From assembly GCA_902786975.1 (NCBI GenBank), contig CADAES010000009.1, forward strand, positions 59,449 through 123,448: a stretch of DNA of 64,000 nt, read 5' to 3'. Position numbers and translations under genes: made by a program. Each line of letters begins with the position of its first letter. Positions within the stretch are counted from its first letter, which is position 1. Source of the stretch: an uncultured Ruminococcus sp. (GTDB lineage Bacteria; Bacillota; Clostridia; Oscillospirales; Ruminococcaceae). Below the pieces are notes generated by a model. That model ran no database searches. It had not been told where the DNA came from and saw only the letters and a list, made by a program, of their open reading frames with translations. Below are positions 49,895 to 58,810 of this stretch, in pieces.

Positions 49895-52276
49895 TTACTC
49901 TATGCTTGATGTCTGCTGTGCGGTTATCCTCTTGGTGTAGGCTGCCGTAATCCAAACGCTTATCGCCATAAGTGTCATTATCAGTACGGGGTAAGCGACT
50001 GCAACTCTGAGTGTGTTCATTGAATACTTGACACCCTGCTTAACGCCCATGAAGCTGAATATCGGATTTCCTATCAGCGTCGAAAGCGGCTTTGCAAGCA
50101 CGCCTGCGATAACTGCGGATATAACTGCGGTGATGATGAATCTCTTAGTGTGCCACTTGATTATCTTGTTGTCCTTGAAGCCGATAGCCTTCATAGTTGC
50201 TATCTCGCTCGTTTCCTTGATGACCATTGACCTTTCCATAAGCACTGCTACCATTATTACAATAGCTGCGGAGAGGATAAGGAAGAATACCTTTATCGTA
50301 TCGAATACAGGTCCTACGCCCGTGATATCGGTCGCCTGCTGTGCGCCTGTCTTGAAATCGGAGAGCTCGGGGAAAATATCCTTGAGCTTTTCGATGCGGT
50401 CTTCAACTTCCTTGTCGCTCGGATCGTCTGTGAACAGTATCTGTCCGGCGAATGTGCCGTTTGAGAAGTTGTAGTCGATGTCCAGATCCTCGTGGAATCT
50501 GATGCCCTGTCCCATATTGGTCATAGCCTCGTAGTAGCCCGTGATGGTAAGCTCGTATTTCTTATTGCCTACCGTTACGGTGATAGTGTCGCCTATCTCT
50601 GCGCCGAGATCCTTTGCAGTGTTAGGCTGGATAGCTATCTCGTCCTTGTTCTGCGGTGCGCTGCCTTTGGTGTATCTGTGCTCGCTTGCCTTATTGTTGA
50701 TGCCCTGCAGTGCAAGCTGCTTGGTGGTCTTGCCGTTGAACTCCTGCTTGCAGGATATGAACTCCTCGGCAAACACTCTTGCGGGCATTGCGTTGTCGGC
50801 GAGCTTTTTCTCCATTTCCTTAAACTTGTCTGTCTTTATCTGTCTGCCGCTGCCGTCCTGTGTGAATGTGTATGAGTAGTCTTTATCGCTGAATGACGCA
50901 TCTGCGGGAACGCAGCCCAGAAGTGAGAGCATTTCCTTGTTGTTGAGCGTATCCGAGCAGATGTCGAGGAACTGTATCGGGAGCATCGTCAGAGCGAATA
51001 CCACGATGATTATAAGAAATCTCTTGGGTGCGCTCATTACGTCGTTTGCTGCCATGAATGATGTTGTGCCGAGCTTTGACTTTGAAAGTCTGAGGAAGCC
51101 CTTTCTCTTGAACCTTTCGCCTGTCTGACCGTTTCTTATAGCGTCAACAGGGGAGAGCTTGTTGGCTTTTCTTGTGCAAAGCAGTGCGAACAGCATTATT
51201 ACCGCTACTACTGCGATACCGCAGATGATGTTTATTATAACGCTGCTGTTTGACTCTACCATTATCGAGCTTGACGAGATCTCTGTGAGCAGGTCGCCGA
51301 ACGGGAAGCTGAGTGCTGTTCCGATAACTGCGCCGACGATCGAGATAGCGAGGTACTTTACAAGGTACTGGCTGCGTATCTTCAGATTGCCAAGACCGAT
51401 AGCCTTCATAACGCCTATCTCTCTGAACTCCGAGGAGATAGTGAACGAGATCGTGAATCTCAAAACGATAAGTGCAACGATTATCAGTATCGCACTTACT
51501 GCCAGAAGCAACAGGGAAACTATCATATCAAAGATGTACGATGACTTTATGAAATCAGCCGTTCCGTTGAACGCAAAGCTTAGCTCCGATTCGTTGAGGG
51601 TGTTGAGCAGGTCGTCTGTGTGATCGGTGTGGATAAAGTAGAACTTGCCGGTCAGACCCTGCTTTGCAGCCTCCTCAAAGAACGGCTTTGCGTCCTCGCC
51701 GTTGAAAAGTATCCTTCCGTTGCCCATAAGAGCCGAGCCCATTACTGCGTCGTAGAATGTATCCTTTACCTTGAACTCCTTAACGACATTGCCCAGCTTG
51801 AATGTCAGCGTGTCGCCTACCTTTATATCCGACAGGCTGAGGAATTTCTGTGCGATGTATATCTCGCCTTCTTTGATATCTTTTATCTCGTTCTTGTTTG
51901 AGTCAAAGTAGGTAAGTCTGGCGTTTGAGAAATCCATTACGTCTATGGTCGCCTTGAAGCCGTTTTCCTTGTTTCCGGGAAGTGTGATGTTCTTGGAATC
52001 CATAAAGAAAGCTGTTTCGTATTCTATCTTTGAATACTTGTCTTTATCCTTTTCAAGCACCTGCTCGACGGTCTGTGTCTCGACCTTGTCGTAGGTCGCA
52101 CACATAATATCGGCTACGCCCGCTTTTTCAAAGTATTTATCCAGCGAAGATGTCGAAGCTATCATGCTGTTTACGGATCCCGATATGAACATTACCGAGA
52201 TCGTGATGAACAGAAGGATTATCGTGTTCATCGTTCTGCCTCTTTTGAGGTCTTTTTTCAAGATAGTGAAAAACAT
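49895..52276 (-). CDS. FtsX-like ABC transporter permease
   Basis: A 793-residue permease. A first membrane segment (about 15-35), a large extracytoplasmic domain (about 40-245), three segments forming the first FtsX domain (about 250-375), a further pair with a second extracytoplasmic domain (about 430-655), and three C-terminal segments (about 660-790) are visible. This duplicated-FtsX form is common in Firmicutes exporters next to two-component systems. AAGGAGAAT for this gene lies in the 3' end of the preceding small gene, implying coupling. The substrate is unknown. Confidence 0.92.
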   Translation of the reverse strand: MFFTILKKDLKRGRTMNTIILLFITISVMFISGSVNSMIASTSSLDKYFEKAGVADIMCATYDKVETQTVEQVLEKDKDKYSKIEYETAFFMDSKNITLPGNKENGFKATIDVMDFSNARLTYFDSNKNEIKDIKEGEIYIAQKFLSLSDIKVGDTLTFKLGNVVKEFKVKDTFYDAVMGSALMGNGRILFNGEDAKPFFEEAAKQGLTGKFYFIHTDHTDDLLNTLNESELSFAFNGTADFIKSSYIFDMIVSLLLLAVSAILIIVALIVLRFTISFTISSEFREIGVMKAIGLGNLKIRSQYLVKYLAISIVGAVIGTALSFPFGDLLTEISSSSIMVESNSSVIINIICGIAVVAVIMLFALLCTRKANKLSPVDAIRNGQTGERFKRKGFLRLSKSKLGTTSFMAANDVMSAPKRFLIIIVVFALTMLPIQFLDICSDTLNNKEMLSLLGCVPADASFSDKDYSYTFTQDGSGRQIKTDKFKEMEKKLADNAMPARVFAEEFISCKQEFNGKTTKQLALQGINNKASEHRYTKGSAPQNKDEIAIQPNTAKDLGAEIGDTITVTVGNKKYELTITGYYEAMTNMGQGIRFHEDLDIDYNFSNGTFAGQILFTDDPSDKEVEDRIEKLKDIFPELSDFKTGAQQATDITGVGPVFDTIKVFFLILSAAIVIMVAVLMERSMVIKETSEIATMKAIGFKDNKIIKWHTKRFIITAVISAVIAGVLAKPLSTLIGNPIFSFMGVKQGVKYSMNTLRVAVAYPVLIMTLMAISVWITAAYTKRITAQQTSSIE

Positions 52277-52277
52277 C

Positions 52278-52601
52278 TTAATTCTCCTTTTCCTTTGCTC
52301 CCTTTTTGCTTGCCTTTCTCAGTACTATGATGCCTGCGATAACGACAGCGGCTGTTCCTGCTATCCATACCACCGACTTGTGCTTTATCTCTGAGAAGAT
52401 GATCTCCCTTGCGCTGTCGTATATTTCCTGCGCATTGTCAAGGCTGCAATCGAGTGCCTTTGCTATGTCGTCTACGATGAAGTCCTCCTGCGAAGAGCTG
52501 AAAACGTTTCTGTCGTCGAGAATGTCAACGGCGATGCTGCTTTGTGTCTGTGTGATGTTTGCCTGTTCTGAAAGCTTCTTTATAAACTGTGTCTTATTCA
52601 T
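52278..52601 (-). CDS. Small membrane protein with HU-like N-terminus, in the ABC operon
   Basis: A 107-residue protein. The N-terminal ~28 residues (M-N-K-T-Q-F-I-K-K-L-S-E-Q-A) resemble the first helices of HU-type DNA-binding proteins, but the rest of the HU fold is not evident. A single membrane segment (about 77-94) and a Lys-rich tail follow. It ends 1 bp before the permease start, so it is the first gene of the operon and probably a partner or modulator of the transporter. The HU likeness may be superficial. Confidence 0.7.
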   Translation of the reverse strand: MNKTQFIKKLSEQANITQTQSSIAVDILDDRNVFSSSQEDFIVDDIAKALDCSLDNAQEIYDSAREIIFSEIKHKSVVWIAGTAAVVIAGIIVLRKASKKGAKEKEN

Positions 52602-52884
52602 TTTGTTTTCTCCTTTCGTTTATTCCTGTGCGACTCCTGTTCTCTTACTGTGACTACAGTATAACACAGCATTTATTAAATAATCCTTAAATGCGAAAAC
52701 AGACAGAAAAACAGCGTATCTGCGCTGCTTTTGCGAGCTTGAAAAATAAAACAGCCGACAGTTTATTAAAAAACTGCCGACTTTATTAAATAGCATTTTC
52801 AATAAGGGCATCGCCCCGTCATTCAAGTCACGACAAACCAAGCTTCGCTTGCTACAGCGTTAGTCATAGGTCGTGGTTATATTT
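52602..52884. other. Intergenic region with small palindromes
   Basis: No gene is seen. It holds the likely promoter area of the ABC operon (TATACT on the minus strand near 52660), a CAGTTT/AAACTG hairpin near 52757, and a palindrome-rich stretch (GGGCATCGCCCC, CAAGCTTCGCTTG, CACGAC/GTCGTG) at about 52805-52878. Confidence 0.4.
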
Positions 52885-53742
52885 TCACTCGTGCATTTTC
52901 TTTGCTGTCTGTTCGTTGGAAAGCTCTTTAAGCTCTCTGCCCTTTTTGAGCAGCTCGTGCAATGTCTCACTGTCGTTTGAAGCGATAGCGTCACGGTATT
53001 CGCTGAGGTGCCCGATAATGCAGTCAAGCTCGCTGACAAGCGCCTTTGCGTTCATAAGAAACAGCGGCGTCCACATATCCTCGTTGAGCTTTGCAACTCT
53101 GGTGAGGTCCTTGAACGAGCCTGCGGAGAATCCCGCCTGCCGCAGAAGGCTCGGGCTTTTTACATAGCTGCTCGAAACGACGTGCGCAAGCTGTGAGGTG
53201 TAGGCGATTATCTCGTCGTGTTCCTGTGTGTTTGAAACAACGACTTTTGCAAAGCCCGTCTCCACAGCAAAGTCCGAAACAGTCTTTATGACCTGCGGGG
53301 AAGTGTCGCTTGTCGGGGTCATTATAAAGCTCGCCTTTTCAAAAAGGTTGTCCACCGAGTAGTCAAAGCCCGAGAACTCACGTCCCGCCATCGGGTGACA
53401 CCCCAGAAAGCTGACTCCCGCCTCTGCAAGCGGCTTTTGCACCGTATCGACTATTGCACCCTTTACTCCGCAGGTGTCGATAACGATACCGCCCTTTTTG
53501 AAGAAGTCCTTGTTCTCAAGAAGAAAATCCACCGTCTGAACAGGGTGCAGACTGACTATGACGATGTCGCAGGTGTTCAGTTTGTCAGCTGTTATCTCTG
53601 CGTCGATAGCCTCCTGCTCCAGTGCGGCGTTGACAGCGTGAGAGCTTATGTCCAGACCGAAGCAGCTGTGAGAGGTGTTCTTTTTTATCGCCTTTGCAAG
53701 AGAACCTCCGATAAGTCCGAGACCGACTATTGCAATTTTCAT
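52885..53742 (-). CDS. tyrA: Prephenate dehydrogenase
   Basis: A 285-residue NAD-dependent enzyme of tyrosine synthesis. The Rossmann motif V-G-L-G-L-I-G-G-S-L (about 6-15), the V-D-T-C-G-V-K segment, the G-C-H-P-M-A-G-R-E motif with the substrate His, and an all-alpha dimerisation domain (about 165-285) are present. There is no ACT or chorismate-mutase fusion. It lies about 115 bp downstream of the dipeptidase gene, so it may be a separate unit. Confidence 0.95.
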   Translation of the reverse strand: MKIAIVGLGLIGGSLAKAIKKNTSHSCFGLDISSHAVNAALEQEAIDAEITADKLNTCDIVIVSLHPVQTVDFLLENKDFFKKGGIVIDTCGVKGAIVDTVQKPLAEAGVSFLGCHPMAGREFSGFDYSVDNLFEKASFIMTPTSDTSPQVIKTVSDFAVETGFAKVVVSNTQEHDEIIAYTSQLAHVVSSSYVKSPSLLRQAGFSAGSFKDLTRVAKLNEDMWTPLFLMNAKALVSELDCIIGHLSEYRDAIASNDSETLHELLKKGRELKELSNEQTAKKMHE

Positions 53743-53857
53743 ATACGTCCTCCGTTCACTTTTGCGCTTTTATCTATTAAAGGATAGCATATCCGCCCTG
53801 TGTTGTCAAGTCCAGAGCTGAAAGGTCACCTGTCAGACTTACCGGCAGATGTCCGGC

Positions 53858-55231
53858 TCACTTTGTCAGCTCGACTATTGCGTTGGCGTACATATTGAGA
53901 TTTATCCTGAAAGTTTCAAGGCTGATATGTTCGTCTGCGCCGTGCATATTGTTGTTCTCCCACGGGAACTCTGCGCCGAAGGCAACAGCCCCGGGAGTGC
54001 CGTGAACGTAGGTAACACCGCCCTCGGCGATGCACTCGCCCTTTTTGCCGCTGACTCCCTCGTACACCTTTAAAAGCTTCTGCACAAGCTCGCTTTGCTC
54101 GTCAACGTAGTGCGGCTCCATACTCTCGACACCCGTGACCTCGAAGCCCGAGGCTTGCAGTGCGTCGGAGATTATGCCTACTATCTCTTTGCTCGTGCGG
54201 TCGATAGGGAAGCGTATGTCTACTCCGCCTGTAAGACTTGATTTGTCAATGTTCAGCTGTGTCAGCACGCAGGTCATCTCGCCCGACACCTTGTCGGAGA
54301 AGCCCAGCCCGATAGCCTTTCCGCTGTGATCGCCGTGGACAAATACTTTTGAAAGCCTGTCAAATCCCTTGATACCGAGCTTTGCAAATGCCGCTGCAAG
54401 TGCGGTAGCCGTGTTCGAGCCGTTCTCGGGGCGTGAGCCGTGCGCCGACTTTCCGACAAGCACACCGCTGAGCAAACCCTGCTGCGGCTCGGTATTGAGT
54501 CTGAATTCGTCAAGCCCCTCAAGTGCCTTTGAAAGCTCCTCGCCCGTGACGTTTGAAAGCACAAATCCCGCCTTGCCGGGGACGGCATTTATGACCGTGC
54601 CCGCTTTGAGGTACGGCACGCTCTTTTCGCCCTGCTTAAGCTCGCCCTTGAAGGTAAGGTGAACCAGTCCCTTTTCGCAGTTGAGCACGGGGAAACTCCC
54701 GTCGGGCGTGAACACCATTTTCGGGAACGGGAATTTCTGCTGATAGTATTTTATATCCTCGCAGCCGCCCTCCTCAAAGCCGCCGAACACAACTCTGAAA
54801 CTGCGGTTTATCGGTATGTTCAGCTCCTTTATCGCCTTTACTGCGTAAAGCACCGCAACGCTCGGTCCTTTGTCGTCGATAGTGCCCCTGCCGTAGAGGT
54901 TTGAGTCCTTCTGTGTCAGGGTGAACGGGTCAAAGCTCCAGCCCTCGCCTGCGGGGACTGTGTCAAGATGCGACAGCACAGCGAGCACAGGCTCGCCCTG
55001 TCCGTAATCGCCGTGTACAGCGTAGTTGTCAGCGTTGCAGATCGCCATGCCCAGCTTTTTCATAAAGCTCTCGCCCCACGCAAGCGCTTTTGCCGAGCCC
55101 TCGCCAAAAGGCTTTACCTCGCTGTCGGTCGAAGCGACGCTCTGTATCGAGATTATCTCCGAAAGGCTCGCAAGTATCTCGTCCATATGTTCATCAAAGT
55201 ATTTTTCAAAAGCCTGCTTGTATTCAAGCAT
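53858..55231 (-). CDS. pepV: M20 family dipeptidase (PepV/Sapep type)
   Basis: A 457-residue zinc or manganese dipeptidase. The metal-site motifs are L-S-H-L-D-T-V-P-A-G, G-R-G-T-I-D-D-K-G-P, G-F-E-E-G-G-C-E-D with the catalytic Glu, and a late V-H-G-T-P-G motif; the lid domain lies between about 190 and 350. It acts in the cytoplasm on dipeptides. ATG 55231 is preferred to GTG 55240 because GAGGAA sits 9 nt before the ATG. The gene follows the metallophosphatase by 5 bp. Confidence 0.92.
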   Translation of the reverse strand: MLEYKQAFEKYFDEHMDEILASLSEIISIQSVASTDSEVKPFGEGSAKALAWGESFMKKLGMAICNADNYAVHGDYGQGEPVLAVLSHLDTVPAGEGWSFDPFTLTQKDSNLYGRGTIDDKGPSVAVLYAVKAIKELNIPINRSFRVVFGGFEEGGCEDIKYYQQKFPFPKMVFTPDGSFPVLNCEKGLVHLTFKGELKQGEKSVPYLKAGTVINAVPGKAGFVLSNVTGEELSKALEGLDEFRLNTEPQQGLLSGVLVGKSAHGSRPENGSNTATALAAAFAKLGIKGFDRLSKVFVHGDHSGKAIGLGFSDKVSGEMTCVLTQLNIDKSSLTGGVDIRFPIDRTSKEIVGIISDALQASGFEVTGVESMEPHYVDEQSELVQKLLKVYEGVSGKKGECIAEGGVTYVHGTPGAVAFGAEFPWENNNMHGADEHISLETFRINLNMYANAIVELTK

Positions 55232-55236
55232 CGTTT

Positions 55237-56097
55237 TCACTTCCTCTGTTTAAGTGTGCAGACCAGTATCTCCGAGGGGTTATTGAGCCTGAATTTGCCA
55301 AGCCCTGCGGTAACGACGAGCCTGCGGTCGGTGCCGAAAGTACGGCTGTTGTATATCCCCTTTGTGTAGCGTGGGAAAAACCTTCTTTCGGGGGAGAGCA
55401 GTCCGCCTATCAGCGGCAGTCTTATCACTCCGCCGTGGCAGTGCCCCGAGAACGTCACGCTTGCGCCCCAGCGGGCATAGCTCTCAAAGAAGAACGGGTC
55501 GTGTGCAAGAAGCAGACTGCACCGCTTCGGGTCGGGCTTTCCCAGACACTTTTGCAGGTATTCGTCCGAGGGCACAGGCAGATGCCGGTAGCTCCAGTCG
55601 CTGTTGACGTAATATCTCAGCGGGAGCTGCAAGCCGTAAAGGTCGATGCTGTCTTTGCCCTGAATAAGTGTGGTTTTGCTGTTCCTCAGCACCGTCACGC
55701 CGAGGCTTTCAAGCTTCATGCACAGCGCCTGCAGACATTCCGGCTGGAACAGCTCGTGATTGCCGACGATGTAGTAGGTCGGTGCGATGCTTTGAAGCCT
55801 TGCCATAAAAGCGGCCTTTGGCTTCATGTCCGTTTCGTCACGGCTGAAAAGGTCGCCGAGAAAGAACACATAGTCGGGCGACTGCGCCCTGCAAAAGCCC
55901 ATTATATTGTTGAAGTTGTCACCGTAGCGCTTTTTGTGCAGGTCCGACAGCACAAGTATCTTCTTCCCGTCGAAGCTGTCGGGGAGCTTTGCACATTCGA
56001 GGTCTTTCTTTGTGAGTGTTATCTCACGATTGTTGACAAGAAAATAGCCTGCTGCGACAAATGCCGCAAGCAGACCGCCAAATGATTTCAAAGACAT
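55237..56097 (-). CDS. Membrane-anchored metallophosphoesterase (YkuE/YaeI type)
   Basis: A 286-residue calcineurin-like phosphoesterase with an N-terminal membrane anchor (about 5-22). Metal-ligand motifs are L-V-L-S-D-L-H, F-F-L-G-D-L-F, V-G-N-H-E, and C-terminal H-D-P-F with F-S-G-H-C-H-G-G. Related proteins hydrolyse lipid-A precursors or other phospholipid-linked substrates, which fits a position 4 bp after a patatin-type lipase. The true substrate is unknown. Confidence 0.9.
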   Translation of the reverse strand: MSLKSFGGLLAAFVAAGYFLVNNREITLTKKDLECAKLPDSFDGKKILVLSDLHKKRYGDNFNNIMGFCRAQSPDYVFFLGDLFSRDETDMKPKAAFMARLQSIAPTYYIVGNHELFQPECLQALCMKLESLGVTVLRNSKTTLIQGKDSIDLYGLQLPLRYYVNSDWSYRHLPVPSDEYLQKCLGKPDPKRCSLLLAHDPFFFESYARWGASVTFSGHCHGGVIRLPLIGGLLSPERRFFPRYTKGIYNSRTFGTDRRLVVTAGLGKFRLNNPSEILVCTLKQRK

Positions 56098-56101
56098 TTT
56101 A

Positions 56102-56950
56102 TCACCTGTTAAGATATTCTTTCAGTTCGTTCATCGCCCATTTTGCGTGTTTATAACCGTGCTGATAGAGTCTGTCGAGCTTTTTCGGGTCGTTTTCTAT
56201 CCTGCCGACGCCGAAGGTCGAGTGCGGAGTGAAAACGAATAGTTTTCCCTGCTTTTTAAGCTGCATCACCTCGCTCAGCGTCTGATTGTAGCGCTGCGCT
56301 CTTGTGAGCATAGCCTTGCAAAGCTGCGGGTATCTGCGGTAACACTTTGCGGTGAGCTTTGTCACCGTGTCTGTCTGCTTGACGTAGCCCAGAGGTCTTG
56401 TGAGAACGACGATGTTTTTGTCGCAGCCGTCCTTTATCGTCTGCTTGTAAGGGATACTGTCTGCGAGCCCGCCGTCCATATACTTTTTGCCGTTTATCTC
56501 TATCATCGGGAACAACAGCGGCAGTGCGCAGGTCGCCCGAAGCAGCGTCCACTCCGTGTCGTCGCCCGTTTCCTGCATATACTCCGCCTTACCTGTTTCG
56601 ACGTTTGTAACAACAGCATAGAACTTGCCCGGGTTGCTCTTATATGCCTTGTAGTCAAACGGGAGCAGCTCGTTGGGGACTGTCTCGTAGGCGTATTTCA
56701 GACCGTAGTAGCATCTGTTTCTGGGGTTTATGAGGTTTTTCGGGCCCATATACTCACTGCGGTTCATTATCTGCGTTGCGAGAGTGTGGTTCCTGCCGAA
56801 CTGCTTTGAAAAATAGCTGACTCCGAAGGCAGCGCCTGCCGAAACGCCGTAGCCGATATCAGCCATGATGCCTTCCTCAAGAAGAGCATCCATGACTCCG
56901 CAGCTGTAAACGGTCCTGCTCGCACCGCCTTCAAAGATTATACCTAACAT
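56102..56950 (-). CDS. Patatin-like phospholipase
   Basis: A 282-residue lipid acyl hydrolase. The oxyanion motif F-E-G-G-A-S-R-T (about 6-13), the nucleophile elbow G-V-S-A-G (Ser about 38) and the dyad Asp in Y-M-D-G-G-L-A-D are all present. No signal peptide is seen, so it should act on the inner face of the membrane. It lies in a tight run with ExbB/ExbD-like genes upstream and the metallophosphatase downstream, suggesting a shared envelope or phospholipid function (inference). Confidence 0.92.
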   Translation of the reverse strand: MLGIIFEGGASRTVYSCGVMDALLEEGIMADIGYGVSAGAAFGVSYFSKQFGRNHTLATQIMNRSEYMGPKNLINPRNRCYYGLKYAYETVPNELLPFDYKAYKSNPGKFYAVVTNVETGKAEYMQETGDDTEWTLLRATCALPLLFPMIEINGKKYMDGGLADSIPYKQTIKDGCDKNIVVLTRPLGYVKQTDTVTKLTAKCYRRYPQLCKAMLTRAQRYNQTLSEVMQLKKQGKLFVFTPHSTFGVGRIENDPKKLDRLYQHGYKHAKWAMNELKEYLNR

Positions 56951-56981
56951 AATTATATGTCCTTTCGGTTGGAAATATACC

Positions 56982-57539
56982 TTACTCTTTTTCCGAAGAC
57001 GACTCCTCGGAGGTCGCTAAGGTCTTGAACGTTTCTGCACGCATGAGCGAGCTGTCCTCGGCTTTGCTTCCCGAGGTCTCCACAGCCTCAAAAGTTCTGT
57101 TGGAATCGGTGAGCATGCTCTTTAAGTTGTCCATAGCATTTTTGGTAGCGTTGTCGTCGGTAATGCGAACAACTACGTTGTCCTTCATCGTGGTAATGGT
57201 GGACTTGACTTCCTCGAGAGTCTTTACCGTGCCCTCGTAGATATAGCTGCTGCCGCTTACCTTTATATCGACGTAGATAGTTGGCTCGGCCTCGGTCGTT
57301 GTGGTCGTTTCAGCGGCCGATGACGAAGCGGTGCCTGAAGAAGCGCTGTCGCTGCCGGAGGAACTGTCACCGAAGCCGGGGAGCAGTCCGAACATACCCA
57401 TCAGCAGTCCGCCGCCGCCGAGCAGCAGCAAAAGAAGAAGCAGAAGCAGCAAACGTCTTTTCTTTTTCTTTTTCAGCTTTTTATTCTTTCTTTCAAGCTC
57501 GTCGATATACTTTTTTTCGACATCTTTTTCGATACTCAT
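56982..57539 (-). CDS. ExbD/TolR-like single-pass protein with poly-Leu anchor
   Basis: A 185-residue protein. A charged N-terminus with a K-K-K-K-K-R-R run is followed by an 11-Leu tract and four Gly forming the membrane segment (about 30-55). A Ser/Thr/Ala linker precedes a domain (about 85-150, Y-V-D-I-K-V-S-G-S-S-Y-I-Y) patterned like the periplasmic domain of ExbD/TolR. The tail is Ser/Glu-rich. It is 22 bp downstream of the other ExbD-like gene. The family call is tentative. Confidence 0.6.
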   Translation of the reverse strand: MSIEKDVEKKYIDELERKNKKLKKKKKRRLLLLLLLLLLLGGGGLLMGMFGLLPGFGDSSSGSDSASSGTASSSAAETTTTTEAEPTIYVDIKVSGSSYIYEGTVKTLEEVKSTITTMKDNVVVRITDDNATKNAMDNLKSMLTDSNRTFEAVETSGSKAEDSSLMRAETFKTLATSEESSSEKE

Positions 57540-57561
57540 GTTTTTTCTCTCCTTTAATGAT

Positions 57562-58158
57562 TTATTTTGTTGTATTGATCTGAGTGAAATATATATTCCT
57601 GTAATTGCCCTTTATGTTAACCAGCACATTCTGCACGGTGTTCACGTCACGGTACAAAACGGTATTGCCGTCGTACATAAATGCGGCAAGGATTATCGAG
57701 TCCTTGTCAAGGCCGAACGAGTTGAGCGCCTTTGTTAGATTTTCAGCAAGCTTGTCGTCAACAGCTACCGTCTGCGGCGTGCTGTTGTTCTGCGAAACGT
57801 AGATAACGTCACGGTTGTCGGAGAACTTCATTTCGACGGTCACCATTTTGCCGCTGCTGAAGCCGTCAAGTGCATTGTGCATATTCTCATTATCCTGACG
57901 CATCTCCTTGTTCTGCTCGTTGATCTTGTCTATCTGCTTTTTGGCATCGTCCTGAGCTTGCTGCACTTTTTTGTCTGCATCTTCTTGCACCTGACTTACC
58001 TTGGCGTTAGCCTTGTCTATTTTCTCCTGAGCCTTTTTTTCTATTTCGGAAGCGGAGTTTGAGATATTGAGCATCAGCCAGAAAAGCATTATCAGGATAA
58101 TATCCAGCAGGCTCGTCAGCTCGATGATTATGCCCTTGTTCTTGCGAAATCCGTTCAT
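57562..58158 (-). CDS. ExbD/MotB-like membrane protein with coiled coil
   Basis: A 198-residue protein. The N-terminal membrane helix (about 10-32, I-I-I-E-L-T-S-L-L-D-I-I-L-I-M-L-F) carries an Asp in the position of the proton-carrying Asp of ExbD/MotB. It is followed by a long coiled coil (about 35-95, Lys/Glu/Gln/Asp-rich) and a C-terminal alpha/beta domain (about 100-198). It partners the ExbB-like gene 3 bp upstream. The coiled coil replaces the short linker of classic ExbD. Confidence 0.72.
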   Translation of the reverse strand: MNGFRKNKGIIIELTSLLDIILIMLFWLMLNISNSASEIEKKAQEKIDKANAKVSQVQEDADKKVQQAQDDAKKQIDKINEQNKEMRQDNENMHNALDGFSSGKMVTVEMKFSDNRDVIYVSQNNSTPQTVAVDDKLAENLTKALNSFGLDKDSIILAAFMYDGNTVLYRDVNTVQNVLVNIKGNYRNIYFTQINTTK

Positions 58159-58161
58159 GGC

Positions 58162-58677
58162 TCACTCCCTGTTCTCGGGCGATGCATTCGGGGAATTACG
58201 CTCCAGAAAGAGCTGGACATTTTTCTCGTTGTCCTCTATCTTTGAGCAGATAACGCCGTCGAACATCTTGAAGATAATAGAGAATACCAGTCCCCAGAAA
58301 GTCGAAGTCAGCGCACCGTAGAAGTTGCCCTGAACGTTAGTCATATCGCTCACCATACCCAGAAGCGAGATGACCGTACCCAGTATTCCCAGAAGCGGGA
58401 ATATTCCCGTAAGGTTCACAAACAGCGAATAAAGCTTGCCCGTGTGATTTCGCATCTCCACAACATCTGTTTCCTTTAGCTTTGAGACCTCCTGACCTGC
58501 CTCCATAGAGGAGGACCTTGCGTCGGGAACGAACACCGTGAGGTGCAGCTTTCTGTAAAGCCTGTCCGCAGAATTTTTGGTAGAATAGTAAACGAACCCT
58601 GTAAAGACAGCGACGAGGAATATGATAAGGTCAAAGCCCCACAGGTTCATAAAGATAACCGAGAAAAAATCCTTCAT
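58162..58677 (-). CDS. MotA/TolQ/ExbB-type proton-channel family protein
   Basis: A 171-residue protein with three membrane segments (about 10-30, 85-108, 120-142). The third region reads G-A-L-T-S-T-F-W-G-L-V-F-S-I-I-F, and the second G-I-F-P-L-L-G-I-L-G-T-V-I-S-L, both diagnostic of the MotA/TolQ/ExbB family. Translation from ATG 58677 is favoured by GGGGGTGA upstream; the in-frame start at 58710 lacks such a site. With the two ExbD-like genes it would form a proton-driven motor complex; the driven partner is unknown. Confidence 0.85.
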   Translation of the reverse strand: MKDFFSVIFMNLWGFDLIIFLVAVFTGFVYYSTKNSADRLYRKLHLTVFVPDARSSSMEAGQEVSKLKETDVVEMRNHTGKLYSLFVNLTGIFPLLGILGTVISLLGMVSDMTNVQGNFYGALTSTFWGLVFSIIFKMFDGVICSKIEDNEKNVQLFLERNSPNASPENRE

Positions 58678-58762
58678 CAGGCAATTCACCCCCAAACTAC
58701 ATAATAGCACATATTTCCCTAAAAATCAAGTCAAAAAGCGCTGTTCGCAGATTTTTTGGCAG

Positions 58763-58795
58763 CAAAAAAGAGCGCCGCAGCAAAAACTGCGGTGC
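58763..58795 (-). terminator. Intrinsic terminator of the ROK regulator gene
   Basis: A 9-bp stem GCGCCGCAG/CTGCGGTGC with one G-U pair; on the minus strand it ends in a T run. Confidence 0.88.
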
Positions 58796-58810
58796 CCGTG
58801 TGGTCTTTAT

